This document shows positions 52,517 through 61,734 of a DNA stretch of 64,000 bases, one piece after another. Source of the DNA: Thiodiazotropha sp040506275 (GTDB lineage: Bacteria > Pseudomonadota > Gammaproteobacteria > Chromatiales > Chromatiaceae); the NCBI GenBank assembly GCA_040506275.1, contig JBEVXD010000006.1:62001-126000 (forward strand), in the 5' to 3' direction. A program made the position numbers and the translations under genes. Position 1 is the stretch's first letter; each line of letters starts with the position of its first letter. Under the pieces are notes generated by a model. The model was not told the origin of the DNA and ran no database searches. It was given only the letters and a program-made list of their open reading frames with translations.

Positions 52517-53986
52517 ATGCATAATTACCAACCATATGGATGCACTATTCTTAGGGTACTGCTGGTACTTTTCTTTTGGATTGGTTTGGCTCCTCTTTCT
52601 GTGGCTGAAAAGGTTAAACTGGATCCAGGCAATTGGGGATTGGAAGAGGGCAAGGAGTGTATCTCCTGCCATAAAAAATCTTCAGCTGGATTAACCCATG
52701 AATGGCAGAACAGTGCCCATGCTGAGGCAGGGGTTAATTGTCTCGATTGTCATTTGGCTGACCAGGTTGAGAACGATGCTATTGAACACGAAGGTGCTGT
52801 AATTGCCACCATTGTCTCTCCCAAGGATTGCGGCCGTTGTCATACTAAGGAGTTCAAAGAGACCGAGGGTTCTGTCCATTCAAAAGCTGTGAGCCTGATA
52901 AAAAACCGCCTTCCGGCACTTGCGGATAATCTAAGTGGTAAGGAGATGGTTGCTGCAGGTTGTGCGCAGTGCCATGGCTCCAGGGTGAAAGTGCGTGGTG
53001 ATGGCACACTCAGTCCGGAAACCTGGCCCAATACAGGTATCGGTCGAATTAATCCTGACGGTTCACTCGGTTCCTGCTCTGCCTGTCATGGTCGACACAG
53101 TTTTTCCAAAGCGCAAGCAAGGGATCCGAGTGCCTGCACCTGGTGCCACACCGGTCCCGAATCCCCCGATGATGAAGTCTATCAAAGCTCAAAGCATGGC
53201 ATGCTCTTTGAAGCCAACAGATCCAGAATGAATATGGAGAGTGACCAATGGGTACTTGGTAAAGACTACAGTGCTGCACCGACCTGTGTCACTTGTCATA
53301 TGGGTGCCACACCAGGTGTCAAAGCAAGTCATGATGTGGGTATGCGTGATGCCTGGAGTCTGAATCGTCCTGTATCTGAACAGCAATATCTGGTTATCTT
53401 CGAGGATGGGGACAGGCGGGAACTGCCGGTATCCCAGACTGCCCCACGACGAGGTACAGAGCTGAATAAACTGGATGGCAGCATGGCCAAGGTCAAGGCT
53501 GTAGCCACTCCCAAACGACGTCGTCAGATCATGAGCAAGGTCTGTCTTGAGTGCCATAGTAAGGGTTTTATTAAAAGTGCTATGAAGCAGTTCGATGATG
53601 TGGTGAAACTCTATAACGAAAAATTCGGAAAACCCGCTCAAGCAATCATGTCTGCACTGTATGAGATGAAGCTGCTGACACCGGCTCCCTTTGATGAACC
53701 GATAGAGTTCACCTTTTGGCGGCTCTGGCATGACGAAGGTACTGCAGCACGTCATGGTGCTGCGATGATGAGTCCCAACTATGCTTCGTGGGAAGGTATG
53801 CATAAGGTAGGTCAGAACTTTTATGGTGAGTTTCTACCCCAGTTACGTCAGCTCGCAGGTGAAGAGAAGGCGAATGATTTGATCAAAGCTCATGTCACCA
53901 GCCTGGATCAGCACAGCTGGCTGAATAATCCATCAAAACCGAATCCTATCCTCGGCTACGGTATTGGGAAGGAGAGCCATGACTAA
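52517..53986 (+). CDS. hao: HAO-like octaheme cytochrome c
   Basis: 489 residues with an N-terminal signal segment. Eight CxxCH: CISCH, CLDCH, CGRCH, CAQCH, CSACH, CTWCH, CVTCH, CLECH, with spacing of the hydroxylamine oxidoreductase family. The C-terminal helical region includes WRLWHDEGTAARHGAAMMSP. Nitrifier HAO oxidises hydroxylamine using a Tyr-crosslinked P460 heme; members next to a NapC-type gene are thought to reduce nitrite to ammonium. I cannot decide by eye if the crosslinking Tyr is present. The NapC/NirT gene overlaps its end by 8 bases. Confidence 0.88.
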   Translation: MHNYQPYGCTILRVLLVLFFWIGLAPLSVAEKVKLDPGNWGLEEGKECISCHKKSSAGLTHEWQNSAHAEAGVNCLDCHLADQVENDAIEHEGAVIATIVSPKDCGRCHTKEFKETEGSVHSKAVSLIKNRLPALADNLSGKEMVAAGCAQCHGSRVKVRGDGTLSPETWPNTGIGRINPDGSLGSCSACHGRHSFSKAQARDPSACTWCHTGPESPDDEVYQSSKHGMLFEANRSRMNMESDQWVLGKDYSAAPTCVTCHMGATPGVKASHDVGMRDAWSLNRPVSEQQYLVIFEDGDRRELPVSQTAPRRGTELNKLDGSMAKVKAVATPKRRRQIMSKVCLECHSKGFIKSAMKQFDDVVKLYNEKFGKPAQAIMSALYEMKLLTPAPFDEPIEFTFWRLWHDEGTAARHGAAMMSPNYASWEGMHKVGQNFYGEFLPQLRQLAGEEKANDLIKAHVTSLDQHSWLNNPSKPNPILGYGIGKESHD

Positions 53987-54608
53987 GCTTAAACTTCCCC
54001 TGTTCATTACTCGCCATGTTCTGTTTGCCCTATTGATTGGTGGAATAGCAGGTATTGGTTTTGTACTGTTTTTAACGGAGTTTGATCATCTGACAAGTAG
54101 TGAGGAGTTCTGCACGACCTGTCATTCGATGGAGCTGGCTGCAGATCCCTACCGGGAATCACCGCACTACAAACCCGCTTCTGGAGTACGTGCAAGTTGT
54201 GGTGACTGTCATGTTTCTGAAGGTGTATTTGCTGCAACGTGGGATCACTTTATCGGTGGTAAGGATCTGTTTAACCAGATATTCGGTCCAGAATATGATG
54301 ATCCTGTGATCAATGCACTACACCTGCCAGAAGCAGCATTTGCTGCACGTGAGTGGTTTAAAAAACGTGACTCCGCCACTTGTAAACGTTGCCATGTGAA
54401 AGAGGCAATATTTGGCAGTCGTCCGGATACGGTACTGATCCATCGTGAAGATGCAAAAGACAAAACCTGTATTGAGTGTCACTACAACCTGGTACATAGA
54501 CATGTACCTGCTGAATCTGTTTTCAAAAGAGATAAATGGAATCGAATGATTGAGCAGGAGTTTGGTTTGGGAATTGGTGAAGCTGATAAGTTACTCAGTG
54601 ATCAGTGA
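53979..54608 (+). CDS. NapC/NirT-type tetraheme quinol dehydrogenase
   Basis: 209 residues from ATG 53979 (AAGGAG upstream). One N-terminal anchor (HVLFALLIGGIAGIGFVLFL) and four CxxCH motifs: CTTCH, CGDCH, CKRCH, CIECH. It oxidises quinol and passes electrons to a periplasmic reductase. Translational overlap with the HAO-like gene makes that enzyme the likely acceptor, as in the haoCA-type pairs of Epsilonproteobacteria. Confidence 0.93.
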   Translation: MTKLKLPLFITRHVLFALLIGGIAGIGFVLFLTEFDHLTSSEEFCTTCHSMELAADPYRESPHYKPASGVRASCGDCHVSEGVFAATWDHFIGGKDLFNQIFGPEYDDPVINALHLPEAAFAAREWFKKRDSATCKRCHVKEAIFGSRPDTVLIHREDAKDKTCIECHYNLVHRHVPAESVFKRDKWNRMIEQEFGLGIGEADKLLSDQ

Positions 54609-54892
54609 CCATGAACAACCCTGTGAAGAATCGAGGATACCCAATGGGACTACTGAAGATCGGTTGTAAAACGATGCGAGAGGGTGTGTTGGTCACCTCC
54701 ATTTTTTTTATTGCAGGTATTCTGATGATTCTGGCCGGCAGCAATGTGGTGCCTGATCTGTTCTATATGCAGCAGGTGGTTATGTTCGCCGGACTGCTGC
54801 TGTTATTGTTTGCACCATTGATTCTGATTGCCACTTTTCTACTTTCGGTGCTTCCAGGTGCGAAGGAAAATCTGGATAAATGTGAACACTGA
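54605..54892 (+). CDS. Small two-helix membrane protein
   Basis: 95 residues, GTG 54605 overlapping the NapC-like stop (GTGA); ATG 54611 is an alternative. Two hydrophobic helices (VLVTSIFFIAGILMILAG and VVMFAGLLLLLFAPLILIA) and short charged ends. No family recognised. As third gene of the HAO operon it may help anchor or assemble the complex. Confidence 0.7.
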   Translation: MTMNNPVKNRGYPMGLLKIGCKTMREGVLVTSIFFIAGILMILAGSNVVPDLFYMQQVVMFAGLLLLLFAPLILIATFLLSVLPGAKENLDKCEH

Positions 54893-55031
54893 TTCTGATG
54901 GCAACAAAATAATTTGTTTTGAAAGTATAAAAAAAGCAGACGCCTAAGAAGCTAATCAACTCTTAATGCCTGAAGCAGCCTAAGTGTCAGATACTCTTAT
55001 TTTCTTATAAGCGAGTTATCACTAGAGCCAG

Positions 55032-55118
55032 GTCATTCCGGCGCAGACCGCCTGCTGCCCGGAATGACGATAACCCTTACTAACCAGGCCATATTAATAT
55101 CTATGGCCTGGTTAGTAA
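55032..55118. terminator. Two long inverted repeats after the HAO operon
   Basis: GTCATTCCGG...CCGGAATGAC (55032-55068) is a loose hairpin of a dispersed type. It is followed by a perfect 17-bp stem, TTACTAACCAGGCCATA / TATGGCCTGGTTAGTAA (55077-55118), with an 8-nt loop. The second could act as a terminator for the plus-strand operon and the convergent lipoprotein gene. Confidence 0.6.
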
Positions 55119-55179
55119 TTTAAGTGAATTCATCATTAGCGCTATATTGATGAACAGAATTGGGATGGATACAGCGACG

Positions 55180-56682
55180 TTACGGATGACAGTAAAAATC
55201 TCCAGTCAGCATGCCTGTGTCGGGGAATACATCGGGAAACGTTGGCGGAATATAACTCTCGTTCTCCGTGGTGATTTCAGAAACCATTTCTATACTTCCG
55301 TTACCATTTTCATCATATTGGGCACCTGTTGCATAGCCATTGGCATCACGCTCTATGGTCTGTATTGAATCAAGTGTAACTGGGTCATTCCCGATGAATG
55401 AAGTATCAGTTACTGTATCGACGCAACCACTTGCTGTATATGCATAGCCCGTTTGGGAACTGGAATTACTGAATGTAAGTGTGTTGGATTCGAGCTTCTC
55501 ATCACCATTCCAAACGAAAGTCTGTTGTCCCTGCTGTACATCTGACTCATTGAAATGTGTCACGCTTATTGGACGCGACATGGTGTCATAAGCAATGACA
55601 AATTTTGTAATGTATGAATCAGGCAGTGGACTCGGTAGTGGCGTAATGGTTTGGTCATTGTTCGGATAAATTGCCGAGATCCGGTTTTGATCATCATGAT
55701 CAAAAGTGAAAACGATACGCGAGACGACAGCGCCGCTTGAGTTGTAGATAGTCTGGGTGTTTTGATCAAGTAAGTCGCCGACATAGTCATAATCCGATAC
55801 TATTCGACTGCTATCGCCATAGAGTAAACTGAACGAGCTACCAGGTTTGTATAGGTTATTGGCTTCAAACACGTCCATTCGGCCTTGATCGTCGTAACTA
55901 TAAGTTTCTTGATAGCTGGTTGTCTGTTCATAGTGAAGTATGCCGTCATAATATTGATCGACTACTGAATCGTTGGTATAGGTATATTGCATATCTCTCA
56001 GTCGCCCAGAGGTATCATAGGAATATATCTCTACACCTTCAGCAACACCATTGTTATCAAAGTCCAGATCTATGCGAGTCGGTCGATGGTCTAGTGCTGT
56101 ACTGGAATCTGGTGGCACAGCGGTGTCTGTAAACGTGACTGAAACAGTGCAATCCTGGGTCACAGAACCTGTGGTATAGGTATTGCCAGTCAAACTGCCG
56201 TTACACCCACTAACACCATTAATACTGAAGCCTGTGTCTGGAGTGATGTTAAAGCTTGTCGAGGTGCCACTGGTTACTGTCGCTGTTGTAGGATCGATGG
56301 AACCACCAGAACCTGCTGTTGCTGTGACAGTAAAACTTGTGTCACTGCTGATAAATGTTGCAGTCACTGTACAGCTCTGGCTGACAGGGCCGGTCGTGTA
56401 GGTATCCTGGGTCAAGGTACCGTTGCAACCCGACACGGTACCTATAGTGAAGCCTGCATCCGGTGTGATGGTAAAGCTTGCGGATTCTCCGTTTGCTACA
56501 TCAGCAGTTGCTGGAAGAATTGTGCCGTTGCTATCAGCAGTAGCTGTGACCGAGTAAGTTGTGGACGAACCACCATCCTGACCATCATCGTCACCACCAC
56601 CACCACCACCACCACCGCAGGCAGACGTCAAGACAACGGGTATCAAAACCAGGTAGATAAAAGTGTGCTCTATTTTTTTCAT
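55180..56682 (-). CDS. Large lipoprotein with two InlB-B-like repeats
   Basis: 500 residues. Signal peptide with lipobox LTSAC, then eight glycines and a short acidic linker. Two about 65-residue repeats follow (residues about 45-185), each with SFTITPDAGFTIGTVSGCNG-like and CTVTATF endings, the divergent InlB B-repeat pattern. The C-terminal 300 residues have YD-repeat-like strands (SYDTSGRLRDMQYTYTND, YSYDDQGRMDVFEANN). Probably surface exposed or adhesive. It is convergent with the HAO operon. Confidence 0.8.
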   Translation of the reverse strand: MKKIEHTFIYLVLIPVVLTSACGGGGGGGGDDDGQDGGSSTTYSVTATADSNGTILPATADVANGESASFTITPDAGFTIGTVSGCNGTLTQDTYTTGPVSQSCTVTATFISSDTSFTVTATAGSGGSIDPTTATVTSGTSTSFNITPDTGFSINGVSGCNGSLTGNTYTTGSVTQDCTVSVTFTDTAVPPDSSTALDHRPTRIDLDFDNNGVAEGVEIYSYDTSGRLRDMQYTYTNDSVVDQYYDGILHYEQTTSYQETYSYDDQGRMDVFEANNLYKPGSSFSLLYGDSSRIVSDYDYVGDLLDQNTQTIYNSSGAVVSRIVFTFDHDDQNRISAIYPNNDQTITPLPSPLPDSYITKFVIAYDTMSRPISVTHFNESDVQQGQQTFVWNGDEKLESNTLTFSNSSSQTGYAYTASGCVDTVTDTSFIGNDPVTLDSIQTIERDANGYATGAQYDENGNGSIEMVSEITTENESYIPPTFPDVFPDTGMLTGDFYCHP

Positions 56683-57195
56683 TAGTTTCCCTGAAGGTTG
56701 TTATTGAGTCTTAATCCAAATGTAAAACACAACATCTTTGTCCATATGCTGTATGTACAAGCTCATCCGGTTAATAAAATAGATCGGAAATTATTTTTAT
56801 GTCATTAGGAAATATCATGTAATAAAGTGTGAAATGATAACGCTATTCATTGTAAATATTCCATTTCATTATTGTGAATATGGAGGTACTTCAAAGTTGT
56901 TATTTGTGCAGTTTAGGCCACTGCTCTAGCGTTTCTGTAATCCAGTGCAGACCCTGAAATGGGGTTGTCCTCTCACTGAATAATCGCCAAAGCGACTGGT
57001 AAGTAGATTACCAGTCACACTCTCCGCGCGACTTACTGGCATACACTTATACTTTTGCACGCTGTCTGTTCTTTTGTTCAACATACTGAAAATACTAAGA
57101 TAAATAAAAATGGCATAACTGTTGCTCACTCCAGGAAAGTGCGGAAAAAAGATAAAGCCGCATATCTGAATAGATCGACCTGGAGGAGTAGGGTG
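56683..57195. other. 513-bp region upstream of the hydrogenase operon
   Basis: No protein-like frame. The part near 57181-57195 holds the strong GGAGGAG ribosome-binding site of hyaA. No -24/-12 promoter with correct spacing was found. The hydrogenase and lipoprotein promoters should be here. Confidence 0.45.
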
Positions 57196-58275
57196 ATGAC
57201 CGAGACCTTTTACCAAGTCATGCGGCGGCAGGGGATTACACGTCGTAGTTTTTTAAAATTCTGCAGTTTGACGGCCTCCGCCTTGGGGTTGGGACCCGCA
57301 GTGGTGCCACGCATTGCCGAAGCAATGGAGACCAAGCCCCGAATCCCGGTGATCTGGCTGCATGGTCTTGAGTGCACCTGTTGCTCCGAGTCGTTTATCC
57401 GCTCGGCCCATCCTCTGGCGAAGGATGTGGTGTTGTCGATGATCTCTCTCGATTATGACGACACCATCATGGCTGCCGCAGGGCATGAAGCCGAAGCGAT
57501 CATTGAAGAGACCATCGAAAAGTACGACGGTAACTTTATCCTGGCTGTTGAGGGCAATCCGCCTCTCGATGAAGATGGCATGTACTGCATCATTGGCGGC
57601 AAGCCTTTTGTCGAACAGCTGAAAATGGCGGCAGAGCACTGTAAAGCAATCATCTCCTGGGGCTCTTGTGCATCCTGGGGCTGTGTACAGGCGGCCCGCC
57701 CGAATCCCACTCGTGCAACACCGGTACATAAGGTGCCTGGTCTGGCCAATAAGCCGATTATCAAAGTGCCGGGTTGTCCACCGATTGCTGAGGTGATGAC
57801 GGCTGTGGTCACCTACATTCTTACCTTCGAAAAGTTTCCAGAACTGGATCGTCAGGGACGCCCAAAAATGTTCTACAGCCAGCGTATCCATGACAAATGT
57901 TATCGACGTCCTCATTTCGATGCAGGTCAGTTTGTTGAGGCCTGGGATGATGACTCTGCTCGCAAAGGTTACTGCCTCTACAAGATGGGGTGTAAAGGTC
58001 CGACCACCTATAACGCCTGTTCTACCATTCGTTGGAATGGAGGACTCTCATTTCCGATTCAGGCGGGTCATGGCTGTATCGGCTGCTCTGAGGATGGATT
58101 TTGGGACAAAGGCTCTTTCTACCAGCACGTGACAGATACCCATCAGTTCGGCGTTGAGGCCAATGCAGATAAGGTTGGTTTGGCCGCTGCCGGAATCGTC
58201 GGTGCAACAGCCGCTGCCCATGCTGCTGTAACTGCCATCAAAAATGCGCAAAAGAAAGGAGACCGTGATCAATGA
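57196..58275 (+). CDS. hyaA: O2-tolerant [NiFe] hydrogenase small subunit
   Basis: 359 residues from ATG 57196. The Tat signal has RRSFLKF. The proximal cluster region is GLECTCCSES, which carries the extra Cys of the [4Fe-3S] cluster, and SCASWGCVQAARPNP holds the second extra Cys. This marks group 1d (E. coli Hyd-1-like) enzymes. Medial and distal cluster ligands (YRRPHFDAGQF, GCKGPTTYNACS, HGCIGCSE) and a C-terminal anchor helix follow. The start of hyaB overlaps its stop. Confidence 0.96.
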   Translation: MTETFYQVMRRQGITRRSFLKFCSLTASALGLGPAVVPRIAEAMETKPRIPVIWLHGLECTCCSESFIRSAHPLAKDVVLSMISLDYDDTIMAAAGHEAEAIIEETIEKYDGNFILAVEGNPPLDEDGMYCIIGGKPFVEQLKMAAEHCKAIISWGSCASWGCVQAARPNPTRATPVHKVPGLANKPIIKVPGCPPIAEVMTAVVTYILTFEKFPELDRQGRPKMFYSQRIHDKCYRRPHFDAGQFVEAWDDDSARKGYCLYKMGCKGPTTYNACSTIRWNGGLSFPIQAGHGCIGCSEDGFWDKGSFYQHVTDTHQFGVEANADKVGLAAAGIVGATAAAHAAVTAIKNAQKKGDRDQ

Positions 58276-60068
58276 GCACCAAGACCACGCCTAACGGTTA
58301 TAACCTGGATGATTCAGGTCAGCGCGTTGTTGTTGACCCGGTAACCCGCATCGAGGGCCACATGCGCTGTGAAGTGAATGTGGATGAAGAGAACGTGATC
58401 CGCAATGCAGTCTCCACCGGTACCATGTGGCGCGGATTGGAAGTAATTCTTAAAGGTCGTGATCCTCGTGATGCCTGGGCCTTCACCCAGCGGATCTGTG
58501 GAGTCTGCACTGGAACCCATGCGTTGACCTCTGTGCGAGCAGTGGAAGATGCGTTGAAAATAGAGATACCTGAGAACGCCAACTCCATTCGTAACATCAT
58601 GCAGTTGACCCTCCAGGCTCATGATCATCTGGTTCACTTCTACCATCTGCATGCGCTTGATTGGGTTAATCCTGTCAACGCACTTAAAGCGGACCCGAAG
58701 GCGACCTCAGAACTACAGCAAAAGGTTTCGCCTAAACATGCTAAATCCTCACCAGGATATTTTCGCGATATCCAGAACAGACTGAAAAAGTTTGTTGAGA
58801 GCGGTCAGCTTGGACCTTTTAAAAACGGTTATTGGGATAACCCGGCCTATCTGCTTCCACCTGAAGCTGACCTGATGGCCGTCACCCACTATCTTGAAGC
58901 CCTCGATTTTCAGAAGGAGATAATGAAAATACGAACCATCTTCGGAGGCAAGGATCCTCATCCCAACTGGTTGGTGGGCGGCGTACCCTGTCCAATCAAT
59001 CTGGATGGTGTCGGATCGGTTGGTGCTCTGAATATGGTCAACCTGAACCAGATCTCCTCGATCATCGACAGCACCAGGGAGTTCATTAAAAACGTCTACA
59101 TTCCTGATATTCTCGCGGTGGGACAGTTTTATAAAGGTTGGCTCTATGGTGGTGGGTTGTCGAGCACCAATGTACTTAGTTACGGCGATATCCCTGATCG
59201 GGCTAACGACTACTCTGCTGCCAACCTGATGATGCCCAGAGGGGCAATCCTCAATGGCAATCTCAAGGAAGTGCATGAAGTCGATCTACGCAATCCAGAT
59301 GAGATTCAGGAGTATGTACCGCACTCCTGGTACAACTATCCTGATGGGGTCAAAGGTTTACATCCCTGGGATGGTATTACCGAACCCAATTTCGAATTGG
59401 GCCCCAATTCCAAGGGAACAAAAACCAATATCGAACAGATTGACGAAGACGCAAAGTACTCCTGGATCAAAGCACCACGCTGGCGCGGACACCCCATGGA
59501 AGTCGGTCCCCTGGCCCGATACATCGTCGGTTATGCTCAAGGTCATGAAGAGATTACCGAACAGATTAATTTTGTACTTAAGACTCTGGATGTACCGGTC
59601 ACAGCACTGTTCTCAACCTTGGGCCGTACAGCGGCACGAGGACTGGAAGCCGATTGGGCCGCAGACAAGATGCGCTACTTCATGGATAAGCTGATGGCCA
59701 ATATCAAAGCAGGAGATTCCTCGACTGCCAACGTTGACAACTGGGATCCTGAAACCTGGCCGAAAGAGGCAAAAGGTGTCGGTTTCAGTGAAGCGCCCCG
59801 TGGGGCTCTGGGACATTGGATCAAGATCAAGGATACCCGCATCGACAACTATCAATGCGTGGTGCCCACCACATGGAATGGCTCACCCAGGGATAGCGAA
59901 GGCAATATCGGCGCTTTCGAAGCCTCTTTGATGAATACCAAGGTGGAACGCCCTGAAGAGCCGGTTGAGATTCTGCGTACTCTGCATAGCTTCGATCCCT
60001 GTCTTGCCTGCTCCACCCATGTGATGAGCGAAGAGGGTAGGGAACTGGCTAAAGTAAAGGTGCGTTAG
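58272..60068 (+). CDS. hyaB: [NiFe] hydrogenase large subunit
   Basis: 598 residues. The [NiFe] ligands are in RICGVCTGTHA (N-terminal CxxC) and DPCLACSTH (C-terminal CxxC). VDPVTRIEGHM opens the protein. The 15 residues after the final His (VMSEEGRELAKVKVR) are the tail removed by HyaD. It oxidises H2 at the periplasmic face. ATGA coupling with hyaA. Confidence 0.97.
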   Translation: MSTKTTPNGYNLDDSGQRVVVDPVTRIEGHMRCEVNVDEENVIRNAVSTGTMWRGLEVILKGRDPRDAWAFTQRICGVCTGTHALTSVRAVEDALKIEIPENANSIRNIMQLTLQAHDHLVHFYHLHALDWVNPVNALKADPKATSELQQKVSPKHAKSSPGYFRDIQNRLKKFVESGQLGPFKNGYWDNPAYLLPPEADLMAVTHYLEALDFQKEIMKIRTIFGGKDPHPNWLVGGVPCPINLDGVGSVGALNMVNLNQISSIIDSTREFIKNVYIPDILAVGQFYKGWLYGGGLSSTNVLSYGDIPDRANDYSAANLMMPRGAILNGNLKEVHEVDLRNPDEIQEYVPHSWYNYPDGVKGLHPWDGITEPNFELGPNSKGTKTNIEQIDEDAKYSWIKAPRWRGHPMEVGPLARYIVGYAQGHEEITEQINFVLKTLDVPVTALFSTLGRTAARGLEADWAADKMRYFMDKLMANIKAGDSSTANVDNWDPETWPKEAKGVGFSEAPRGALGHWIKIKDTRIDNYQCVVPTTWNGSPRDSEGNIGAFEASLMNTKVERPEEPVEILRTLHSFDPCLACSTHVMSEEGRELAKVKVR

Positions 60069-60117
60069 TTTATCGGAATTGGATTCAATGTTCGTTTCAA
60101 GTTGTTTAGGAGTAGAG

Positions 60118-60306
60118 ATGAAAAAGGTAATGATTGGTTTAAGCGGTTTGCTGACAAGTGGACCCCTGTTGGCCCATGTTGGTGAGCATAGTGATACTGA
60201 GTTCATATCCGTGGTAATGCATCTGATGTCTGAACATCCACTGCCACTGTTGTTGGTTGGCGTTGTGCTGGGTGGTATGGCCATCACCAGGTTGCTGCGA
60301 AATTGA
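60118..60306 (+). CDS. Small exported membrane protein of the hydrogenase operon
   Basis: 62 residues from ATG 60118 with TAGGAG upstream. A signal-like start (MKKVMIGLSGLLTSGPLLAH) is followed by a His-rich stretch with HVGEHSD and HLMSEHP, and then a helix (LPLLLVGVVLGGMAITRLL). No family recognised; the histidines and place between hyaB and hyaC suggest metal or heme handling, or a role in HyaABC assembly. Four palindromic repeats follow it. Confidence 0.65.
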   Translation: MKKVMIGLSGLLTSGPLLAHVGEHSDTEFISVVMHLMSEHPLPLLLVGVVLGGMAITRLLRN

Positions 60307-60326
60307 GAAACGCTGGCGCCATTTTC

Positions 60327-60477
60327 GGTGCGGCAGGCCGCACCCTACAAGAAGAGTATGTGTAGGGTGCGGCCTGTCGCACCGATAAAGAGTTCAGGCA
60401 AACATATGTAGGGTGCGGCCTGCCGCACCGATAAAGAGTTCAGGAAAACAATATGTAGGGTGCGGCCCTGCCGCACC
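60327..60477. repeat. Cluster of four GGTGCGGC palindromes
   Basis: Copies at 60327-60348, 60362-60383, 60408-60429 and 60455-60477. The last three share the spacer GATAAAGAGTTCAGG and have a period of about 46 bases. They split hyaB and the small gene from hyaC. Confidence 0.85.
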
Positions 60478-60535
60478 AAATCCAATACCCGGCTCTTAAC
60501 TTAAAATCGTTATTATCGATTCAGGAGAGACTCCA

Positions 60536-61219
60536 ATGCAGACAACAATCAAACGCACTGCTGTCTATGTCTACGAAGCCCCAGTCAGGCTATGGCATTG
60601 GGTTAATGCACTGGCGATTCTGGTTCTTGCTGTCACTGGTTATTTTATTGCCAATCCCCTGCCCACGATGCCGGGTGAAGCGAGCGACCACTTTCTCATG
60701 GGTTATATGCGATTTGCCCATTTTGCAGCTGCCTACATATTTACAGTCGGATTTATAGGTAGAATTTATTGGGCTTTTGTCGGTAATGAACATTCACGGG
60801 AGCTTTTTCATCTGCCATTCTATCGCCTCTCTTTCTGGAAAGAGCTGATGCATGAGGTGCGCTGGTACTCCTTTATGGAAAAAGAGCCGAAGAAATATGA
60901 AGGGCACAATCCATTAGCACACATCACCATGGTGGTCATCATTACAGTGGGTGGTATCGCAATGGTGTTAACCGGCTTCTCTCTCTATGCAGAACAGACC
61001 GGCCTGGGCAGTTGGCAGGATCAGCTTTTCGGATGGTTGATTCCTCTGGTCGGGCAGAGTCAGGATGTTCGTATGTGGCACCACTGGGGAATGTGGATCC
61101 TCGTGGTTTTTGTCATCATTCACGTCTACGTGGCGATTCGGGAAGATATTGTTTCACGTCAAAGCCTGATCAGTACCATGATTAGTGGATGGCGCATGTT
61201 CAAAGATGATCGTTCCTGA
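60536..61219 (+). CDS. hyaC: Hydrogenase b-type cytochrome
   Basis: 227 residues with four membrane helices. Heme-binding histidines lie in RLWHWVNALAILVL, MRFAHFAAAYIF, MWHHWGMWILVVFVIIHVY; PAVYVYEAP-like start and KYEGHNPLAH are typical of CybH/HyaC. It takes electrons from HyaA and passes them to quinone. Confidence 0.95.
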   Translation: MQTTIKRTAVYVYEAPVRLWHWVNALAILVLAVTGYFIANPLPTMPGEASDHFLMGYMRFAHFAAAYIFTVGFIGRIYWAFVGNEHSRELFHLPFYRLSFWKELMHEVRWYSFMEKEPKKYEGHNPLAHITMVVIITVGGIAMVLTGFSLYAEQTGLGSWQDQLFGWLIPLVGQSQDVRMWHHWGMWILVVFVIIHVYVAIREDIVSRQSLISTMISGWRMFKDDRS

Positions 61220-61276
61220 ACAGACAAATTACACCCTCTGGCGTATTCATGGATAAAATTGATACGCCACTTGATA

Positions 61277-61300
61277 AAGCGCGGTATCCGCGCTTTTTTT
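61277..61300 (+). terminator. Intrinsic terminator after hyaC
   Basis: 8-bp stem AAGCGCGG / CCGCGCTT with TAT loop and a T run. It implies that hyaD onward has its own promoter between here and 61735; that 434-base stretch holds no gene. Confidence 0.88.
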
Positions 61301-61734
61301 ATATCTCAGCTGTTGATTAAGATGAGTGCGGATGTGGCTGTTTATTGTCTCTTTCTGGCTATTCTTGCTTTTTACAGCACCTTCCAAGCTTGCTGGAATG
61401 GGGGTATCCAGTCGCACCATCTGTCTATTGATGTTTTTTCTGCCCCCCCTGATTAACAATAAAACCATTTATAGTGTAAGTGATTATCAGCTGATCACTT
61501 TTTTCCAGGATCAGCTAAAAAACCTGACAAAAGTAATGCTTATGCATATGCGGTGGTAAGTAAGTGATCATAATGTCCCAAACTTGCAACACAACTATCC
61601 ATTCGATTCTCTTGATGGTTTGTGATCAGCATAAAAAACCTAATAAAAACAAATATTAAGACTCAATCCGGTAGGTTGGCGCGTGGTTTGCAAACCATGC
61701 TTGATAACTTGAACTCTCAACACAGAGCCTGCCA

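Noticed and set aside
55147..55368. 73-codon plus-strand reading frame
   Set aside because: Overlaps the 3' end of the lipoprotein gene on the opposite strand.
57026..57062. Sigma-54 promoter for the hydrogenase operon
   Set aside because: TGGCAT and TTTTGCA are present, but the GG to GC spacing is about 18-19 bases instead of the required spacing.
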